Shown here: positions 45,593-55,119 of the stretch, one piece after another
Layout of the letters: each line of letters opens with the position of its first letter
Position numbering within the stretch: position 1 is the stretch's first letter
Source of the DNA: Enterococcus sp. HY326
Lineage (GTDB): Bacteria > Bacillota > Bacilli > Lactobacillales > Enterococcaceae
Length of the DNA: 64,000 nt
Direction of reading: 5' to 3'
Assembly: GCF_026157065.1 (NCBI RefSeq)
Contig: NZ_JANLGQ010000003.1
Span: 496,001 to 560,000 of the forward strand
The notes under the pieces: generated by a model
What the model saw: the letters and a program-made list of their open reading frames with translations, nothing else
The model's database searches: none
What the model was told of the DNA's origin: nothing
Translations under genes and position numbers: made by a program

Positions 45593-46934
45593 GGTCCATT
45601 CCTCCTTTTATATAATCTTTTTGAGCTAGCTCTTTGCGCAACTGTAAAACAGCGGTGTAGGTCGCTAAAATATAAACATGTTCAGTTGGTAATTGTTTAA
45701 TATCTTCAATGACTTGGCTTAAGGATTCTTCTTCCTTAATTTTTTCTTCTGGCAGCCCAGCAACTTTTAAGCGCAGCGCCATATCACGATGGCGGTCGCC
45801 CCCTGCAATAATTTCTGGAATGTTGCGCTTAGCCAGCGCCTCATAATCGCCATCCCAAATCCAGCTGACATCAATCCCGTCTGCATAATTGGCATTTAAT
45901 AAAGAGACGAGGGAGAAATCATATGGGGCTAAATTAATCATATCAATCACTTGGTTTAAGCCGACTGGATTTTTAACTAAGACCAATGTGCAGTGTTTGC
46001 CTTCAATCGTAAATTCCTCTTGACGGCCAAAAACTTTTTCATCATAGCCTAAACCTTGACGAATTTTTTCCGGGGCCACGTTATAATATTCGGCCACAGC
46101 TGTTGCGGCAAGAGCGTTGTAGACGTTATAAAGGCCACCGACTTCAATACCGTATTGTTCATCATCAATCACAAAATCAGCCGAAACATTATCCATCGCT
46201 GTCATTTTTGTTAATTGATAATCCAGTTCTGGGCGATGGAAGCCACAGTTCGGGCAATAATATTTGCCGAGATTAGCGTAGGTAATCATTTTATAATGCA
46301 AAATGTGATGACAGGTAGGACATAAAACACCGTCGGTATTGTAGTGGGCCATCTGTTCTTGATCAGGCTCGTGATTAAAGCCATAATATTTGCGGGGATT
46401 AACAGTCGCCACTGAATTAAAAATGGGCGAGTCGCCGTTTGCTAAAATCGGCGCTGTCGGTGATTTTGCCGCACCTTCGACAATTAAGCGATAAGTCGTA
46501 TAGATTTCGCCATAGCGGTCCATCTGGTCTCTGAAAATATTCGTGAAGACAAAGAGCTCCGGCTTAATGTATTCAGTAACCTTTGCTAGGCTGGCTTCGT
46601 CGATTTCTAAAACGGCGAATTTTTCACCCTTTTGCTTTTTCGCATTTAAGAAGGTGGAGACAATTCCTTGGGCCATGTTGGCACCGGTAGGATTGGTTAA
46701 AACCTCAGGGAACTGCTGTTTTAAAATATTTACAGTCAAGGAAGTGGTTAAAGTTTTACCATTGGTGCCGGTGACTACCACGACTTGATAATCCTTAGAT
46801 AAACTATTTAAAACATCAGGGTCAATCGTCAAAGCTAATTTTCCCGGAAAGCTGGAACCGCCTTTGAAAAAAGTTTTTAAAACCCATTGCGAGGACTTTC
46901 CAGCAGCGATTGCCAGCTGACTGCGTAGACTCAT
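45585..46934 (-). CDS. murT: Lipid II isoglutaminyl synthase, Mur-ligase subunit MurT
   Basis: MurT (449 residues) has a Mur-ligase ATP site ([13 protein letters not shown]) and the characteristic inserted Cys4 zinc ribbon, CPTCHH and later CPNCGF. The C-terminal DUF1727 domain contacts GatD. It activates the alpha-carboxyl of D-Glu in lipid II for amidation. An AGGGAACACT-type site lies before ATG. murT precedes gatD in transcription and overlaps it. Confidence 0.95.
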   Translation of the reverse strand: MSLRSQLAIAAGKSSQWVLKTFFKGGSSFPGKLALTIDPDVLNSLSKDYQVVVVTGTNGKTLTTSLTVNILKQQFPEVLTNPTGANMAQGIVSTFLNAKKQKGEKFAVLEIDEASLAKVTEYIKPELFVFTNIFRDQMDRYGEIYTTYRLIVEGAAKSPTAPILANGDSPIFNSVATVNPRKYYGFNHEPDQEQMAHYNTDGVLCPTCHHILHYKMITYANLGKYYCPNCGFHRPELDYQLTKMTAMDNVSADFVIDDEQYGIEVGGLYNVYNALAATAVAEYYNVAPEKIRQGLGYDEKVFGRQEEFTIEGKHCTLVLVKNPVGLNQVIDMINLAPYDFSLVSLLNANYADGIDVSWIWDGDYEALAKRNIPEIIAGGDRHRDMALRLKVAGLPEEKIKEEESLSQVIEDIKQLPTEHVYILATYTAVLQLRKELAQKDYIKGGMDRG

Positions 46935-47028
46935 AGTGTTCCCTCCATCAAACTTTCATAAATTCAACTTATCTTACCACATTCATTTCAAAAACTTAAA
47001 TGCTCTTTCTCTAGCTTAAGAAAAAGCA

Positions 47029-47066
47029 AAAAAATCATGACCGGCTTAACCGATAATGATTTTTTC
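47029..47066 (-). terminator. Terminator overlapping the end of ktrB
   Basis: AAAAAATCAT...CCGG pairs with CCGAT...ATGATTTTTT, extending over the ktrB stop codon. Confidence 0.8.
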
Positions 47067-48446
47067 TTGAGGATATTTGTAGCCACTGTCTCGACGTTCC
47101 TTCGGGATAAATAACAGCAAGGTATAAAGCATGCCGATTCGACCGATAAACATCAAAAGAGCGATGACTAATTTTCCCGTCATACTTAATTCTGGGGTGA
47201 TGCCCATTGAAAGACCGGTCGTTCCAAAAGCGGAGGCAACCTCGACAATGATGGCGATTAAGGATTGTTCCTCGGTGGCGGTTAAAAACAAGACGCAACC
47301 AAAACACATGCCTAAAGAAAGCATAAACACGACCATTGATTTGCGGACGTCGTCATCAGGAATTTGGCGACCAAAGGCATTGACATTCTTTTCGCCCCGT
47401 AGAAAAGAGATGATGTACAGTCCTAAGATTGCGACCGTTGTGGTTCGAATACCACCGCCGACAGAACTAGGGGAACAGCCGACAAACATCAAAAGAGAAA
47501 AGAAAATCAAGGTGGTCACTTGAAAATCACTTAAAGGATTAATTTGCAGACCAGCATTACGGGTGGTCATCGAATAAAACATCGAAGTCATCCATTGTTC
47601 AATCGGCCCCTTATCTAAGAAGAAATGGTCTTTTTCTAATAAGAAAATCGCAATGGTGCCGGCAATAAATAAGACAAAAAAAGCTAGAACGGCTAATTTG
47701 GTAAACAAAGAAAAACGAAACGGAATTGGTGTTGGCTGCTTTTTATAAGACAGCCACTCGCGAAACTCCATAAGCACAGGAAAGCCAATGCCACCGATAA
47801 AAATTAAAAACATAATAATACTTAAAAAGAAATAATCGTGGGCAAATGGAGTAATTGATTGCCCCGTGACATCAAAGCCGGAGTTGGTGACCGCCGAGAT
47901 GGCTTGATAAAAGCCATAGAAAACGGCATCCCAAAAATTTCGGTAATAGCCTCTAAAATAGAAATACAACGAAAAAATGAGGCCGAAAATAACTTGGAAA
48001 AAAACAATAATCCCAAAGGTGATGCGAATCAGACGGACAATGCCGCTAAGCTTCGTTTGATTCATATCGGTCATAATCAGCTGCCGTTGCTTTAAAGATA
48101 TCCGGCGTTTGGAGACGATAAAGAAAAACGTCGAGATCATCATAATCCCTAGTCCGCCGATTTGAAAAAGGACTTCTAAGAGGACTACGCCATTTTGATT
48201 AAAAACATCATTAATATTAAAGGTGGTCAAACCAGTCACGCTGACAGTGCTGACAGCCATGAAAAACATGTCAATAAAAGGCTGGTGACTGTCCGGTTCC
48301 CGAAAAATTGGCAGGTAAAATAAGAGTAGGGATAACAAGGTCATCACCACATAATACATCACAATTATTTGGATGGAGGTAAAATGTTTGGCCGAAAAAA
48401 GCTTTAAGGCTCGTTGTTTTTTGCGAATAAAAGTCGTTACACTCAT
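47046..48446 (-). CDS. ktrB: Potassium/sodium uptake channel subunit KtrB
   Basis: The 466-residue membrane protein belongs to the TrkH/KtrB superfamily: four M1-P-M2 repeats with filter Gly residues in SVTGLTTFN, TNSGFDVTG, TRNAGLQ and FGTTGLSMG. KtrB moves K+ across the membrane and works with the cytosolic KtrA subunit, which is not in this window. AAGGAG precedes ATG. The gene is leftward and monocistronic. Confidence 0.93.
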   Translation of the reverse strand: MSVTTFIRKKQRALKLFSAKHFTSIQIIVMYYVVMTLLSLLLFYLPIFREPDSHQPFIDMFFMAVSTVSVTGLTTFNINDVFNQNGVVLLEVLFQIGGLGIMMISTFFFIVSKRRISLKQRQLIMTDMNQTKLSGIVRLIRITFGIIVFFQVIFGLIFSLYFYFRGYYRNFWDAVFYGFYQAISAVTNSGFDVTGQSITPFAHDYFFLSIIMFLIFIGGIGFPVLMEFREWLSYKKQPTPIPFRFSLFTKLAVLAFFVLFIAGTIAIFLLEKDHFFLDKGPIEQWMTSMFYSMTTRNAGLQINPLSDFQVTTLIFFSLLMFVGCSPSSVGGGIRTTTVAILGLYIISFLRGEKNVNAFGRQIPDDDVRKSMVVFMLSLGMCFGCVLFLTATEEQSLIAIIVEVASAFGTTGLSMGITPELSMTGKLVIALLMFIGRIGMLYTLLLFIPKERRDSGYKYPQEKIIIG

Positions 48447-48645
48447 CTTTAAACTCCTTGCAGGTTCTTGTCACTAGTATAACAGATTTGATAAAAAAAT
48501 TTAGCGGAACACAGTAGCAACAAAATAAGTCGAATTGTTTCAAAAAATTGCTGGAATACGCTAGTATTTAATTGTGATAAGAAGAATTGCATTATAAGAG
48601 TTTTTCTTAATAAGATTCAAAAAATAGAAAAGGAGTTTGAGAAAC

Positions 48646-49155
48646 ATGAGAAAATTTAATTTAGGTTATTTCATTTTGGGGTTATTATTCATCTTCATCT
48701 CCATTATTTCCTTTAGAGATCCGGCTAGTAATTTAGTGGCTTTGGTGATCTTTTTTGCGGTGATGGCAATCTTGAAGGGAATTTTTGAAATTGCGATTCG
48801 CCGGCCACTGCAAAATACTACTGGCGGCAAAGGAACTTTCGTTTTAGTGATGGGGATTATCGATATTATTCTAGGAATCTTCCTTTTGTTCAATATGTCA
48901 GCCGGCGTATTGGCCTTACCAATTATTTTCGCTATTTGGTTTATCATCGACTCCATCGGTGAATTGATGATTTCCAGTGCCTTTAAAGAAGTTAGCACTG
49001 GTTACTACTGGTTTATGGTAATTGTCAACATTCTGGGTATTATTTTAGGCTTTATCCTACTCTTTAATCCGCTATCCGCTGCCTTGACGTTAGCCTTTTT
49101 AGTCGGAATTTACTTTATGATTACCGGCATTACTTATCTAGTGGCGGCCTTTTAA
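48646..49155 (+). CDS. HdeD/DUF308-family membrane protein
   Basis: A 169-residue protein of about six short membrane segments in pairs (LGYFILGLLFIFISII then LVALVIFFAVMAILKG), typical of HdeD/DUF308 proteins. In enteric bacteria HdeD is linked to acid resistance; the role in Firmicutes is unknown. ATG at 48646 is preferred over an upstream TTG because AAAGGAG is 11 nt from it. Monocistronic. Confidence 0.85.
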   Translation: MRKFNLGYFILGLLFIFISIISFRDPASNLVALVIFFAVMAILKGIFEIAIRRPLQNTTGGKGTFVLVMGIIDIILGIFLLFNMSAGVLALPIIFAIWFIIDSIGELMISSAFKEVSTGYYWFMVIVNILGIILGFILLFNPLSAALTLAFLVGIYFMITGITYLVAAF

Positions 49156-49169
49156 TCGATAACAGCGCA

Positions 49170-49215
49170 AATCTTCAGCAGGGATGTTACAATCCTTGTT
49201 GAAGGTTTTTTTATT
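49170..49215 (+). terminator. Terminator after the HdeD-like gene
   Basis: CTTCAGCAGGGAT pairs with ATCCTTGTTGAAG (including G-T), followed by a T run. Confidence 0.8.
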
Positions 49216-49250
49216 TTAAACTAGATTTAAATTAGATAAGGAGCAGTTTT

Positions 49251-50147
49251 ATGAAAACTATTTTAGTCATCGGCAGTTCCTCAACGGATTTTATAGTCAC
49301 CACCAAACAATTGCCCGCAAGCGGTGAGACAGTTTTTGGAGAAGCTTTTGCTACGCGCTTTGGTGGCAAGGGAGCCAATCAAGCGGTGGCCGCCAGTCGT
49401 CTGGGGGCAAAGGTCACCATGATTGGTAGTGTCGGCGCAGATTCCTTCGGAGAAAAAATCACAGAAAATTTACTGTCTAATCAAGTGGATGTCCAATATT
49501 TTAAGCAAACAGCCCAACAGTCTTCTGGTTCAGCGCATATCACCCTTTATAAAGGAGATAACCGAATTGTTGTCGTGCCGGCTGCCAATGATTTATTGAC
49601 GGTAGCCTATTTGAAACAATACAGTTCAGTGCTTAACGCAGCGGATTTTGTCATCCTGCAAAATGAAATTCCCCAAGAAAGTAATCTTTGGGTAATTGAT
49701 TTTTGTGCAGAAAAGGCAATTCCTCTACTGTATAATCCAGCACCGGCTCGGAAAATTTCTGCTGCGAGCTTAGCAAAAACGACTTACTTTACACCGAACG
49801 AGCAAGAAATGCAGCAGCTATTTCCGAAAAATAGTTTGTCAGAAAGTTTACGACAATTCCCCAATCAATTAATTATCACAATAGGGCAAAAAGGGGCAAT
49901 CTTTTTTGATGGAGAGAAAGAAATTATGGTGCCAGCTTTTGCGACAGAAGCTGTCGACACAACAGGGGCGGGGGATACCTTTAATGGGGCCTTTGCGGTG
50001 GGAATCCTGCAGGGCTTGCCGATTGCCGAAGCAATTCGCTTAGGCAATTTAGCTGCCAGTTTTTCGGTCCAAGGATTTGGAGCCCAAGGCGGTATGCCGA
50101 CCCTTGCAGATTTAAAAACTTCTGCTGATTTTACATTTAAGTTTTAA
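49251..50147 (+). CDS. rbsK: Ribokinase (PfkB family)
   Basis: A 298-residue PfkB-family sugar kinase. FGGKGANQAVAASRLGAKV and the anion-hole/base motif DTTGAGDTFNGAF are those of ribokinase, which phosphorylates D-ribose at C5. No ribose transporter or RbsD lies nearby, so another sugar cannot be excluded. AAGGAGCAG precedes ATG. A strong terminator follows. Confidence 0.87.
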   Translation: MKTILVIGSSSTDFIVTTKQLPASGETVFGEAFATRFGGKGANQAVAASRLGAKVTMIGSVGADSFGEKITENLLSNQVDVQYFKQTAQQSSGSAHITLYKGDNRIVVVPAANDLLTVAYLKQYSSVLNAADFVILQNEIPQESNLWVIDFCAEKAIPLLYNPAPARKISAASLAKTTYFTPNEQEMQQLFPKNSLSESLRQFPNQLIITIGQKGAIFFDGEKEIMVPAFATEAVDTTGAGDTFNGAFAVGILQGLPIAEAIRLGNLAASFSVQGFGAQGGMPTLADLKTSADFTFKF

Positions 50148-50166
50148 GGGAAAGTGCCATCTAAAG

Positions 50167-50231
50167 CACAAAAAACTGCCGATTCGGATTGCAGCTAAGC
50201 TAGCTGAATCCCAAAATTGGCAGTTTTTTTG
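50167..50231. terminator. Terminator between rbsK and the convergent gene
   Basis: AAAAAACTGCC pairs with GGCAGTTTTTTT around a partially paired 40-nt interior. Confidence 0.85.
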
Positions 50232-50253
50232 TGGAGGTAATCGGTAGAAAAAA

Positions 50254-51105
50254 TTAGTTTACAACGGTCCATTCATTGATACTCTTGCCGTTTTCATCAA
50301 GTAATTCTAACCAGCTATTGGTGCCACCGAAATATAAAAAGAGGCCGACTTCATTGACACTTTTTAAAATAATATCTTCAGTTGTTGTAAAATCTTGAAA
50401 CTGGTGCTGATGTTCTTGCCGTAACTGCTCGCCAAAACGAGCGGAAAAGCCCAGTGAGCCATCTTTATTTAATGGTGCTTGCGGCAGCATTTTAGCGCCG
50501 GCTTTAATCAGCATTTCATTGCGTTTAATCCAAAAAACTTTTGCTTGTGCGTCTGGTCGGTCAACGGAAAATTCAATTTCACTGACTTCCTTCGTCCATT
50601 TATGGCGGGGCTTACCGCCCTTTGCTTTACTGGGCTTTTCCTCAGCGGCTTGAGGACGGGTCAAAGGATAGCCAAAGCGTTCTAAAATCAAAAAGCTGTC
50701 TGCGAATGCGGGGATAATAATTTTTTCGATATTTTCCGGCAAAGCTGTCTTTTTCAATTTGACAGCATAGGGTTGGCCAGCAGTATGCAGCACATTATTT
50801 AAATAAGTGCTGTAATAATCTTTTTCTGTTTCTAACGGGAAATCTAAATAAATTAATTGGTCAAAGGGGACATCTGGATCTTCAAAGGTATTTGTGGTGG
50901 CCAAGGCCACAACTTTTCCAGCGTTTAAAAAGAAGAGAAAACCAGAATCATGTTCGCTTTGAAAAGAAAAGCCCCTATTTTCAGCATCAGTAGCAACTGG
51001 CTTGGTAATAAAAATGGTTAAATCATTAGCTCCAAAAATTTCAGTGTAAACTTCGTATAAATTCACTTTTAGTTCCTGCAATAAATTATTTGTTAAATGG
51101 GTCAT
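50254..51105 (-). CDS. Hypothetical cytoplasmic protein
   Basis: A 283-residue soluble protein, not recognised. Two similar-looking alpha/beta parts are separated by a Lys-rich linker (EEKPSKAKGGKPRHKW, about 150-165). It has no signal peptide or membrane segment. AGGAGG lies before ATG on the minus strand. It is monocistronic and shares the intergenic region with the heat-shock gene hsp20. Function unknown. Confidence 0.7.
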   Translation of the reverse strand: MTHLTNNLLQELKVNLYEVYTEIFGANDLTIFITKPVATDAENRGFSFQSEHDSGFLFFLNAGKVVALATTNTFEDPDVPFDQLIYLDFPLETEKDYYSTYLNNVLHTAGQPYAVKLKKTALPENIEKIIIPAFADSFLILERFGYPLTRPQAAEEKPSKAKGGKPRHKWTKEVSEIEFSVDRPDAQAKVFWIKRNEMLIKAGAKMLPQAPLNKDGSLGFSARFGEQLRQEHQHQFQDFTTTEDIILKSVNEVGLFLYFGGTNSWLELLDENGKSINEWTVVN

Positions 51106-51203
51106 TTTAAATCCTCCTTCAGTTAACTGTATCAGTTATTTTCTATTAAACCTTTTTTCGATTTCCTTGTCATGTTTGCGGATTAAATTTTTTTAGTTTC
51201 GCG

Positions 51204-51230
51204 TTAGCACTCTCTTGACAAGAGTGCTAA
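51204..51230. promoter_or_regulatory. CIRCE operator (HrcA)
   Basis: TTAGCACTC, nine bases, GAGTGCTAA is the exact CIRCE element bound by the heat-shock repressor HrcA. Confidence 0.96.
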
Positions 51231-51243
51231 CTAGCAGTAAAAT
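51215..51243 (+). promoter_or_regulatory. hsp20 promoter
   Basis: TTGACA at 51215 lies inside the CIRCE spacer; TAAAAT at 51238 is 17 nt downstream. HrcA binding would block the -35. Confidence 0.85.
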
Positions 51244-51338
51244 ATAAACATCAGGAAAGGTCAAAGATAACTTTCCCCTTAGAGATTATGCCAGATTTTT
51301 AAGGTTCTAAATAATTTTAGTGAAAGAAGATGGAGACA

Positions 51339-51755
51339 ATGGCAAACTTAACAACAAGAAACAATAACTGGATGTCAATGGGAGACAATTTTTTCGATAA
51401 TTTTTTCCCAAGTAATTTTAGAGCGAATGAATTTAAAGTCGATATTAAAGAAACTGAAACTGCTTATGAAGTCAAAGCTGATTTACCTGGCTTTGACAAG
51501 GAAAATTTGAATGTTGTGTACGATGATAATATTTTAACGATTGATGCAAAACGAGATAATACAGTTGAAGATAAGGATGAAGACGGCAATTTCTTAAGAC
51601 GCGAACGTAGCAGTCAATCCTTCCGGCGGCAATTTATGCTAAAGGGCATCGATGAAGATAAAATAACTGCCAACTTTAAAGATGGCGTTCTGCATTTAGA
51701 ATTAGCTAAAGCAGCAACTAATGATAAAGACCGTAAACGGATTGAAATTAATTAA
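51339..51755 (+). CDS. Small heat-shock protein, Hsp20/alpha-crystallin family
   Basis: A 139-residue Hsp20 chaperone. The alpha-crystallin domain (about 32-125) starts FKVDIKETETAYEVKADLPG and contains FRRQFMLKGID and FKDGVLHLELAK. It holds unfolded proteins in an ATP-independent way. The start at 51339 (MANLTT) is preferred, with AAAGAAG 9 nt upstream; an ATG three codons earlier is possible. The CIRCE element upstream puts it in the HrcA regulon. Confidence 0.93.
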   Translation: MANLTTRNNNWMSMGDNFFDNFFPSNFRANEFKVDIKETETAYEVKADLPGFDKENLNVVYDDNILTIDAKRDNTVEDKDEDGNFLRRERSSQSFRRQFMLKGIDEDKITANFKDGVLHLELAKAATNDKDRKRIEIN

Positions 51756-51766
51756 AAAGTTTTATG

Positions 51767-51808
51767 CCATAGAACCTGGATATTTTCTGGGTTCTGTGGT
51801 TTTTTTGT
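51767..51808 (+). terminator. Terminator after hsp20
   Basis: CCATAGAACC pairs with GGTTCTGTGG, then seven T. Confidence 0.88.
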
Positions 51809-52070
51809 TGTCTCTAGCCAATCTGATAAGTAGTGAAGATTTCAGATGTATACAGAGAGTTTATGCCAGCGGAATAATTATCATGGTTTTTTGAAATTTA
51901 TTGAGTGGTATAATTATTTACAAGCTTCAACAAAATAAGCATAAGTGGTATAACAGCGATAGTTGCAAACTGACTAGGTCTGCAAAAATGTTGAAACTGG
52001 ATGAGAATAAATGGACAGAAAAGCCTAGATTAGGCATCGAAATAAACTTTAAGAAGAAGCGAGGTAGTCA

Positions 52071-52670
52071 ATGGAACTCATTTTAATTCGTCATGGAGAA
52101 TCTTTGTTCAATCAAGCTAACCGGTCAGCTGAGACTGGGCGCTTTTTCTCAGGTCAAAGTGATACTCCCTTGACAGAAAAAGGCCAGCAGCAGGCACGAG
52201 AACTCAAGAAATTAGCAATTTTTTCAGAGGTCAATCAAATTTATACTTCTCCCCTCAGTCGAGCTTATGAGACCGCCAGATTGGCAATGGGGCGGCAGGA
52301 CATTATTTTAGACGAGCGGCTAAAGGAGCGATCATTAGGAATTCTCGATGGGAAAAACACCAAGGATTTGCCGCAATGGCAAGATTTTTTGCAAACTCAG
52401 TCACTTGGCCATAGTTTTATTGATAAACCTCCAGGCGGAGAAAATTATGCTGATGTTGAAAAGCGGGTCGGGGAATTTTTAAGAGAACTAACAAAGAATT
52501 CAGCTGCTGACAAAATTGCGATCTTCTCCCACTTTGTTGCAATCCGACTGATGATAAAATTGTTGCTAAACTTAGATGAGGAACAAACGTTAACATTAAA
52601 AATCAAAAATAGTCACCCGTTGTCTTTTAGAGGCGACTCACTGGGAAATTTTATTGGTGATTTTAATTAA
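52071..52670 (+). CDS. Histidine phosphatase (phosphoglycerate mutase-like) family protein
   Basis: A 199-residue protein with LIRHGES (catalytic His), YTSPLSRAYETA and IFSHFVAIRLMI (second His), the pattern of the branch-1 histidine phosphatase superfamily. The substrate may be a small phospho-metabolite; a housekeeping glycolytic mutase is unlikely at this length. GAGGTAG lies before ATG. The gene is monocistronic. Confidence 0.88.
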   Translation: MELILIRHGESLFNQANRSAETGRFFSGQSDTPLTEKGQQQARELKKLAIFSEVNQIYTSPLSRAYETARLAMGRQDIILDERLKERSLGILDGKNTKDLPQWQDFLQTQSLGHSFIDKPPGGENYADVEKRVGEFLRELTKNSAADKIAIFSHFVAIRLMIKLLLNLDEEQTLTLKIKNSHPLSFRGDSLGNFIGDFN

Positions 52671-52787
52671 TAACGCTCTCACTTAGCAAAAATTACTTTT
52701 GAGGGAAATTTGCCATACATCAGAAAAAAGAAAGTATCAAAATTAAATTTTTAAATTTTTCTTCAAAAATCAGTATCTCAAGAGAAC

Positions 52788-52829
52788 TAACTTTTGTTTG
52801 GGCACATATAACTTTTGTTTGGGCACATA
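52788..52829 (+). repeat. Perfect 21-bp tandem duplication
   Basis: A unit starting TAACTTTTG and ending GGGCACATA occurs twice head to tail (52788-52808, 52809-52829), immediately upstream of the -35 of the secreted GDPD gene. Confidence 0.9.
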
Positions 52830-52833
52830 TCTG

Positions 52834-52863
52834 TTGATATTTTATGGGATTTGATAGTATCAT
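52834..52863 (+). promoter_or_regulatory. Probable promoter of the secreted GDPD gene
   Basis: TTGATA at 52834 and TATCAT at 52858 are 18 nt apart. Confidence 0.5.
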
Positions 52864-52925
52864 ATGACTATTAATCTGAAAATAAAATGTCAAAGTTTTA
52901 CGTTTGGGGAAAAATAGGTGGAAAA

Positions 52926-54134
52926 GTGAAAAATTTCGGGAAATTTTTGTTGGCAGTCACAGTCTTTTTAGGAATTAGTTTTTTTAATCCCGCATCAGGG
53001 GAAGCGGCGGCAACGGATAGTACACCGATGTATCGTATGTACAATCCTAATTCCGGTGAGCATTTCTATACGGAAAATCGTTTAGAACGAAATGATTTAC
53101 AAAGTGTCGGCTGGAATTATGAGGGAATCGGCTGGTATGCGCCTGTTACAGGTAATCCAGTGTATCGCTTGTACAATCCCAATAATGGTGATCACCACTA
53201 TACTTTAAGTGCTTCGGAACGAGATAATCTGGTGAAAATCGGTTGGCGAGATGAAGGGGTTGGTTGGTATTCAGATCCGAATCAAAGTGTACCTTTGTAC
53301 CGAGCTTTTAATCCTAACGTTAATACCGGCAGCCATAACTATGCGGTGACTTGGACTGAACAACAAGATTTGATAAATAGAGGCTGGCATAATGAAGGAA
53401 TTGGTTGGTACGGTGTAGAGGCGGAAAGCTTTCAAACGACTTATGTCAATCATCGGGGCGATACTTATAACGCACCGGAAAACTCCCTGCCAGCTTTTCG
53501 ACAAGCTAATGCTCCTGCCGTTGAAACGGATTTAAAATTGACGAAAGATCGTCAATGGGTTTTGATGCACGATGATACTCTTGATCGCATGACCAATGGA
53601 ACTGGTGCAGTTAGCGATTATACACTGGCTGAATTAAGCAATTTTAAAATTGACCAAGGAACTAATGTGGGAAGCTATGCCGCTGCAGAATTGAAAATTC
53701 CAACGTTAGAAGATTATTTAGCCATCTGCATGGTCGCAAATAAAGTACCATTTCTTGAATTAAAAGATGCAACAGCAACTACGGAAGATTTGCAAAAAGT
53801 ATTTGAGGCACTGGCGAAGTACGGCTTTTCAAGTGACAATGCAAAAATAATTTCCTTCAACTATGAGCAACTGCAATTGGCCAGTCAGATTAATCCAGAT
53901 TTTGCTTATCTGTATTTAGTTTATGAAATTAATCAGGAAACAATTGATGCGTCGCTGCAACTAGGTAATCAGCCGGGAATTGATTCTTATTACCCGCAAG
54001 TAACCAGTACCGCTGTCAGAAAGGCTCGTAATGCTGGTTTGACCGTCGGGACGTGGACGGTTCCAGAGAGCCAATTTTCAGATATGCAGGACATGCGGGT
54101 GGACTATGTGACGACCGACCAAGCGCCCCGCTAA
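52926..54134 (+). CDS. Secreted lectin-like (DUF5648) plus glycerophosphodiesterase protein
   Basis: About 402 residues: signal peptide (KNFGKFLLAVTVFLGISFF, cut near GEAAA); three 43-residue repeats with YNPNSGEHFYT and GWNYEGIGWY, the DUF5648-like module also seen in cell-wall enzymes; then a GDPD domain with NHRGDTYNAPENS, ETDLKLTKDRQ and LMHDDTLDRMTNG. It should act outside the cell, perhaps on teichoic acid or lipid-derived glycerophosphodiesters. GTG at 52926 follows AGGTGGA; an ATG at 52887 has no ribosome site but would lengthen the N-terminus by 13. Confidence 0.85.
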   Translation: MKNFGKFLLAVTVFLGISFFNPASGEAAATDSTPMYRMYNPNSGEHFYTENRLERNDLQSVGWNYEGIGWYAPVTGNPVYRLYNPNNGDHHYTLSASERDNLVKIGWRDEGVGWYSDPNQSVPLYRAFNPNVNTGSHNYAVTWTEQQDLINRGWHNEGIGWYGVEAESFQTTYVNHRGDTYNAPENSLPAFRQANAPAVETDLKLTKDRQWVLMHDDTLDRMTNGTGAVSDYTLAELSNFKIDQGTNVGSYAAAELKIPTLEDYLAICMVANKVPFLELKDATATTEDLQKVFEALAKYGFSSDNAKIISFNYEQLQLASQINPDFAYLYLVYEINQETIDASLQLGNQPGIDSYYPQVTSTAVRKARNAGLTVGTWTVPESQFSDMQDMRVDYVTTDQAPR

Positions 54135-54247
54135 AATTTTGAAAAATTTTTTCATTGTCTATCAATAAGAATTTTCCGCTATGAATTGATTACAAGTAGT
54201 CTGTCAAGCAGCGCTTTTCAAAGCAGATAAATTTATGAAAATAATCA

Positions 54248-54308
54248 AATTGCCCTTAACCCGCCTGTTGTCATTTTGAAAGCAGCGACATAAGGGCAAT
54301 TTTTTTTA
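54248..54308 (+). terminator. Terminator after the secreted GDPD gene
   Basis: AATTGCCCTTA pairs with TAAGGGCAATT, enclosing about 35 nt, followed by a T run. The rest of the 290-base gap to tdk shows only a TATAAT near 54394 for tdk. Confidence 0.8.
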
Positions 54309-54428
54309 CAATAAAATAAGGACGCCCCTGATTTTTGCTAAATTTTTTCTCTGGGGAAATCTCCCTCTGTAATTTTTTCTGGTTTTCAGCTATAATACCA
54401 AAGGAATGTTGACGAAGGGTGAGCAGAG

Positions 54429-55010
54429 ATGGCACAATTATTTTTTAAATACGGGGCAATGAATAGCGGTAAGACAATTGAAATTTTAAAGGTGGCCCAC
54501 AACTACGAAGAGCAAAATAAACCGGTTGTCCTATTGACTAGTGGTCTTGATACCCGAGAAGGTGTCGGGGTTATCTCCAGCCGCATTGGTTTAAAGCGGG
54601 AAGCGACACCGATTTTTGCGGAAACTAATTTATATGAGCTGATTGTCAATTTAGATTATCGGCCCTATTGTATTTTAATTGATGAGTCGCAATTTTTACA
54701 AAAGCATCATGTCTTGGCTTTGGCAAATGTTGTTGATAAATTAAACATCCCAGTGATGGCTTTCGGTTTGAAAAATGATTTTCGCAATGAGCTATTTGAA
54801 GGCTCAAAATATTTACTACTTTACGCCGATAAAATAGAAGAATTAAAGACAATTTGCTGGTTCTGCCATAAAAAGGCGACGATGAACCTGCATTATATTG
54901 ACGGCCAGCCTGTCTATGAAGGCGATCAGGTTCAAATCGGCGGTAATGAAGCCTATTATCCTGTCTGTCGTAAACATTATTTTGAACCGGGAAAAATAGT
55001 TGAGAATTAA
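54429..55010 (+). CDS. tdk: Thymidine kinase
   Basis: A 193-residue type II thymidine kinase phosphorylating thymidine for salvage. P-loop [11 protein letters not shown], Walker B-like ILIDESQFL, and zinc ligands CWFC...VCRKH with the lasso between. The ATG follows a weak AGGGTGAGCAGAG site. It begins the conserved tdk-prfA-prmC-sua5-glyA-upp order of Lactobacillales. Confidence 0.96.
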   Translation: MAQLFFKYGAMNSGKTIEILKVAHNYEEQNKPVVLLTSGLDTREGVGVISSRIGLKREATPIFAETNLYELIVNLDYRPYCILIDESQFLQKHHVLALANVVDKLNIPVMAFGLKNDFRNELFEGSKYLLLYADKIEELKTICWFCHKKATMNLHYIDGQPVYEGDQVQIGGNEAYYPVCRKHYFEPGKIVEN

Positions 55011-55119
55011 AGCTACATTAGTTTATACATTGTTTAGATGTTGCATTCTACTGGAAAACTAGCTAAAGTATTCAGTGAGAGTGTGCTATTGCATGAAGAA
55101 GAGATAAAGGAGCGAATCC

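Noticed and set aside
51901-52086. 61-codon frame upstream of the histidine phosphatase
   Set aside because: Starts without a ribosome site and overlaps the phosphatase start; composition is not protein-like.
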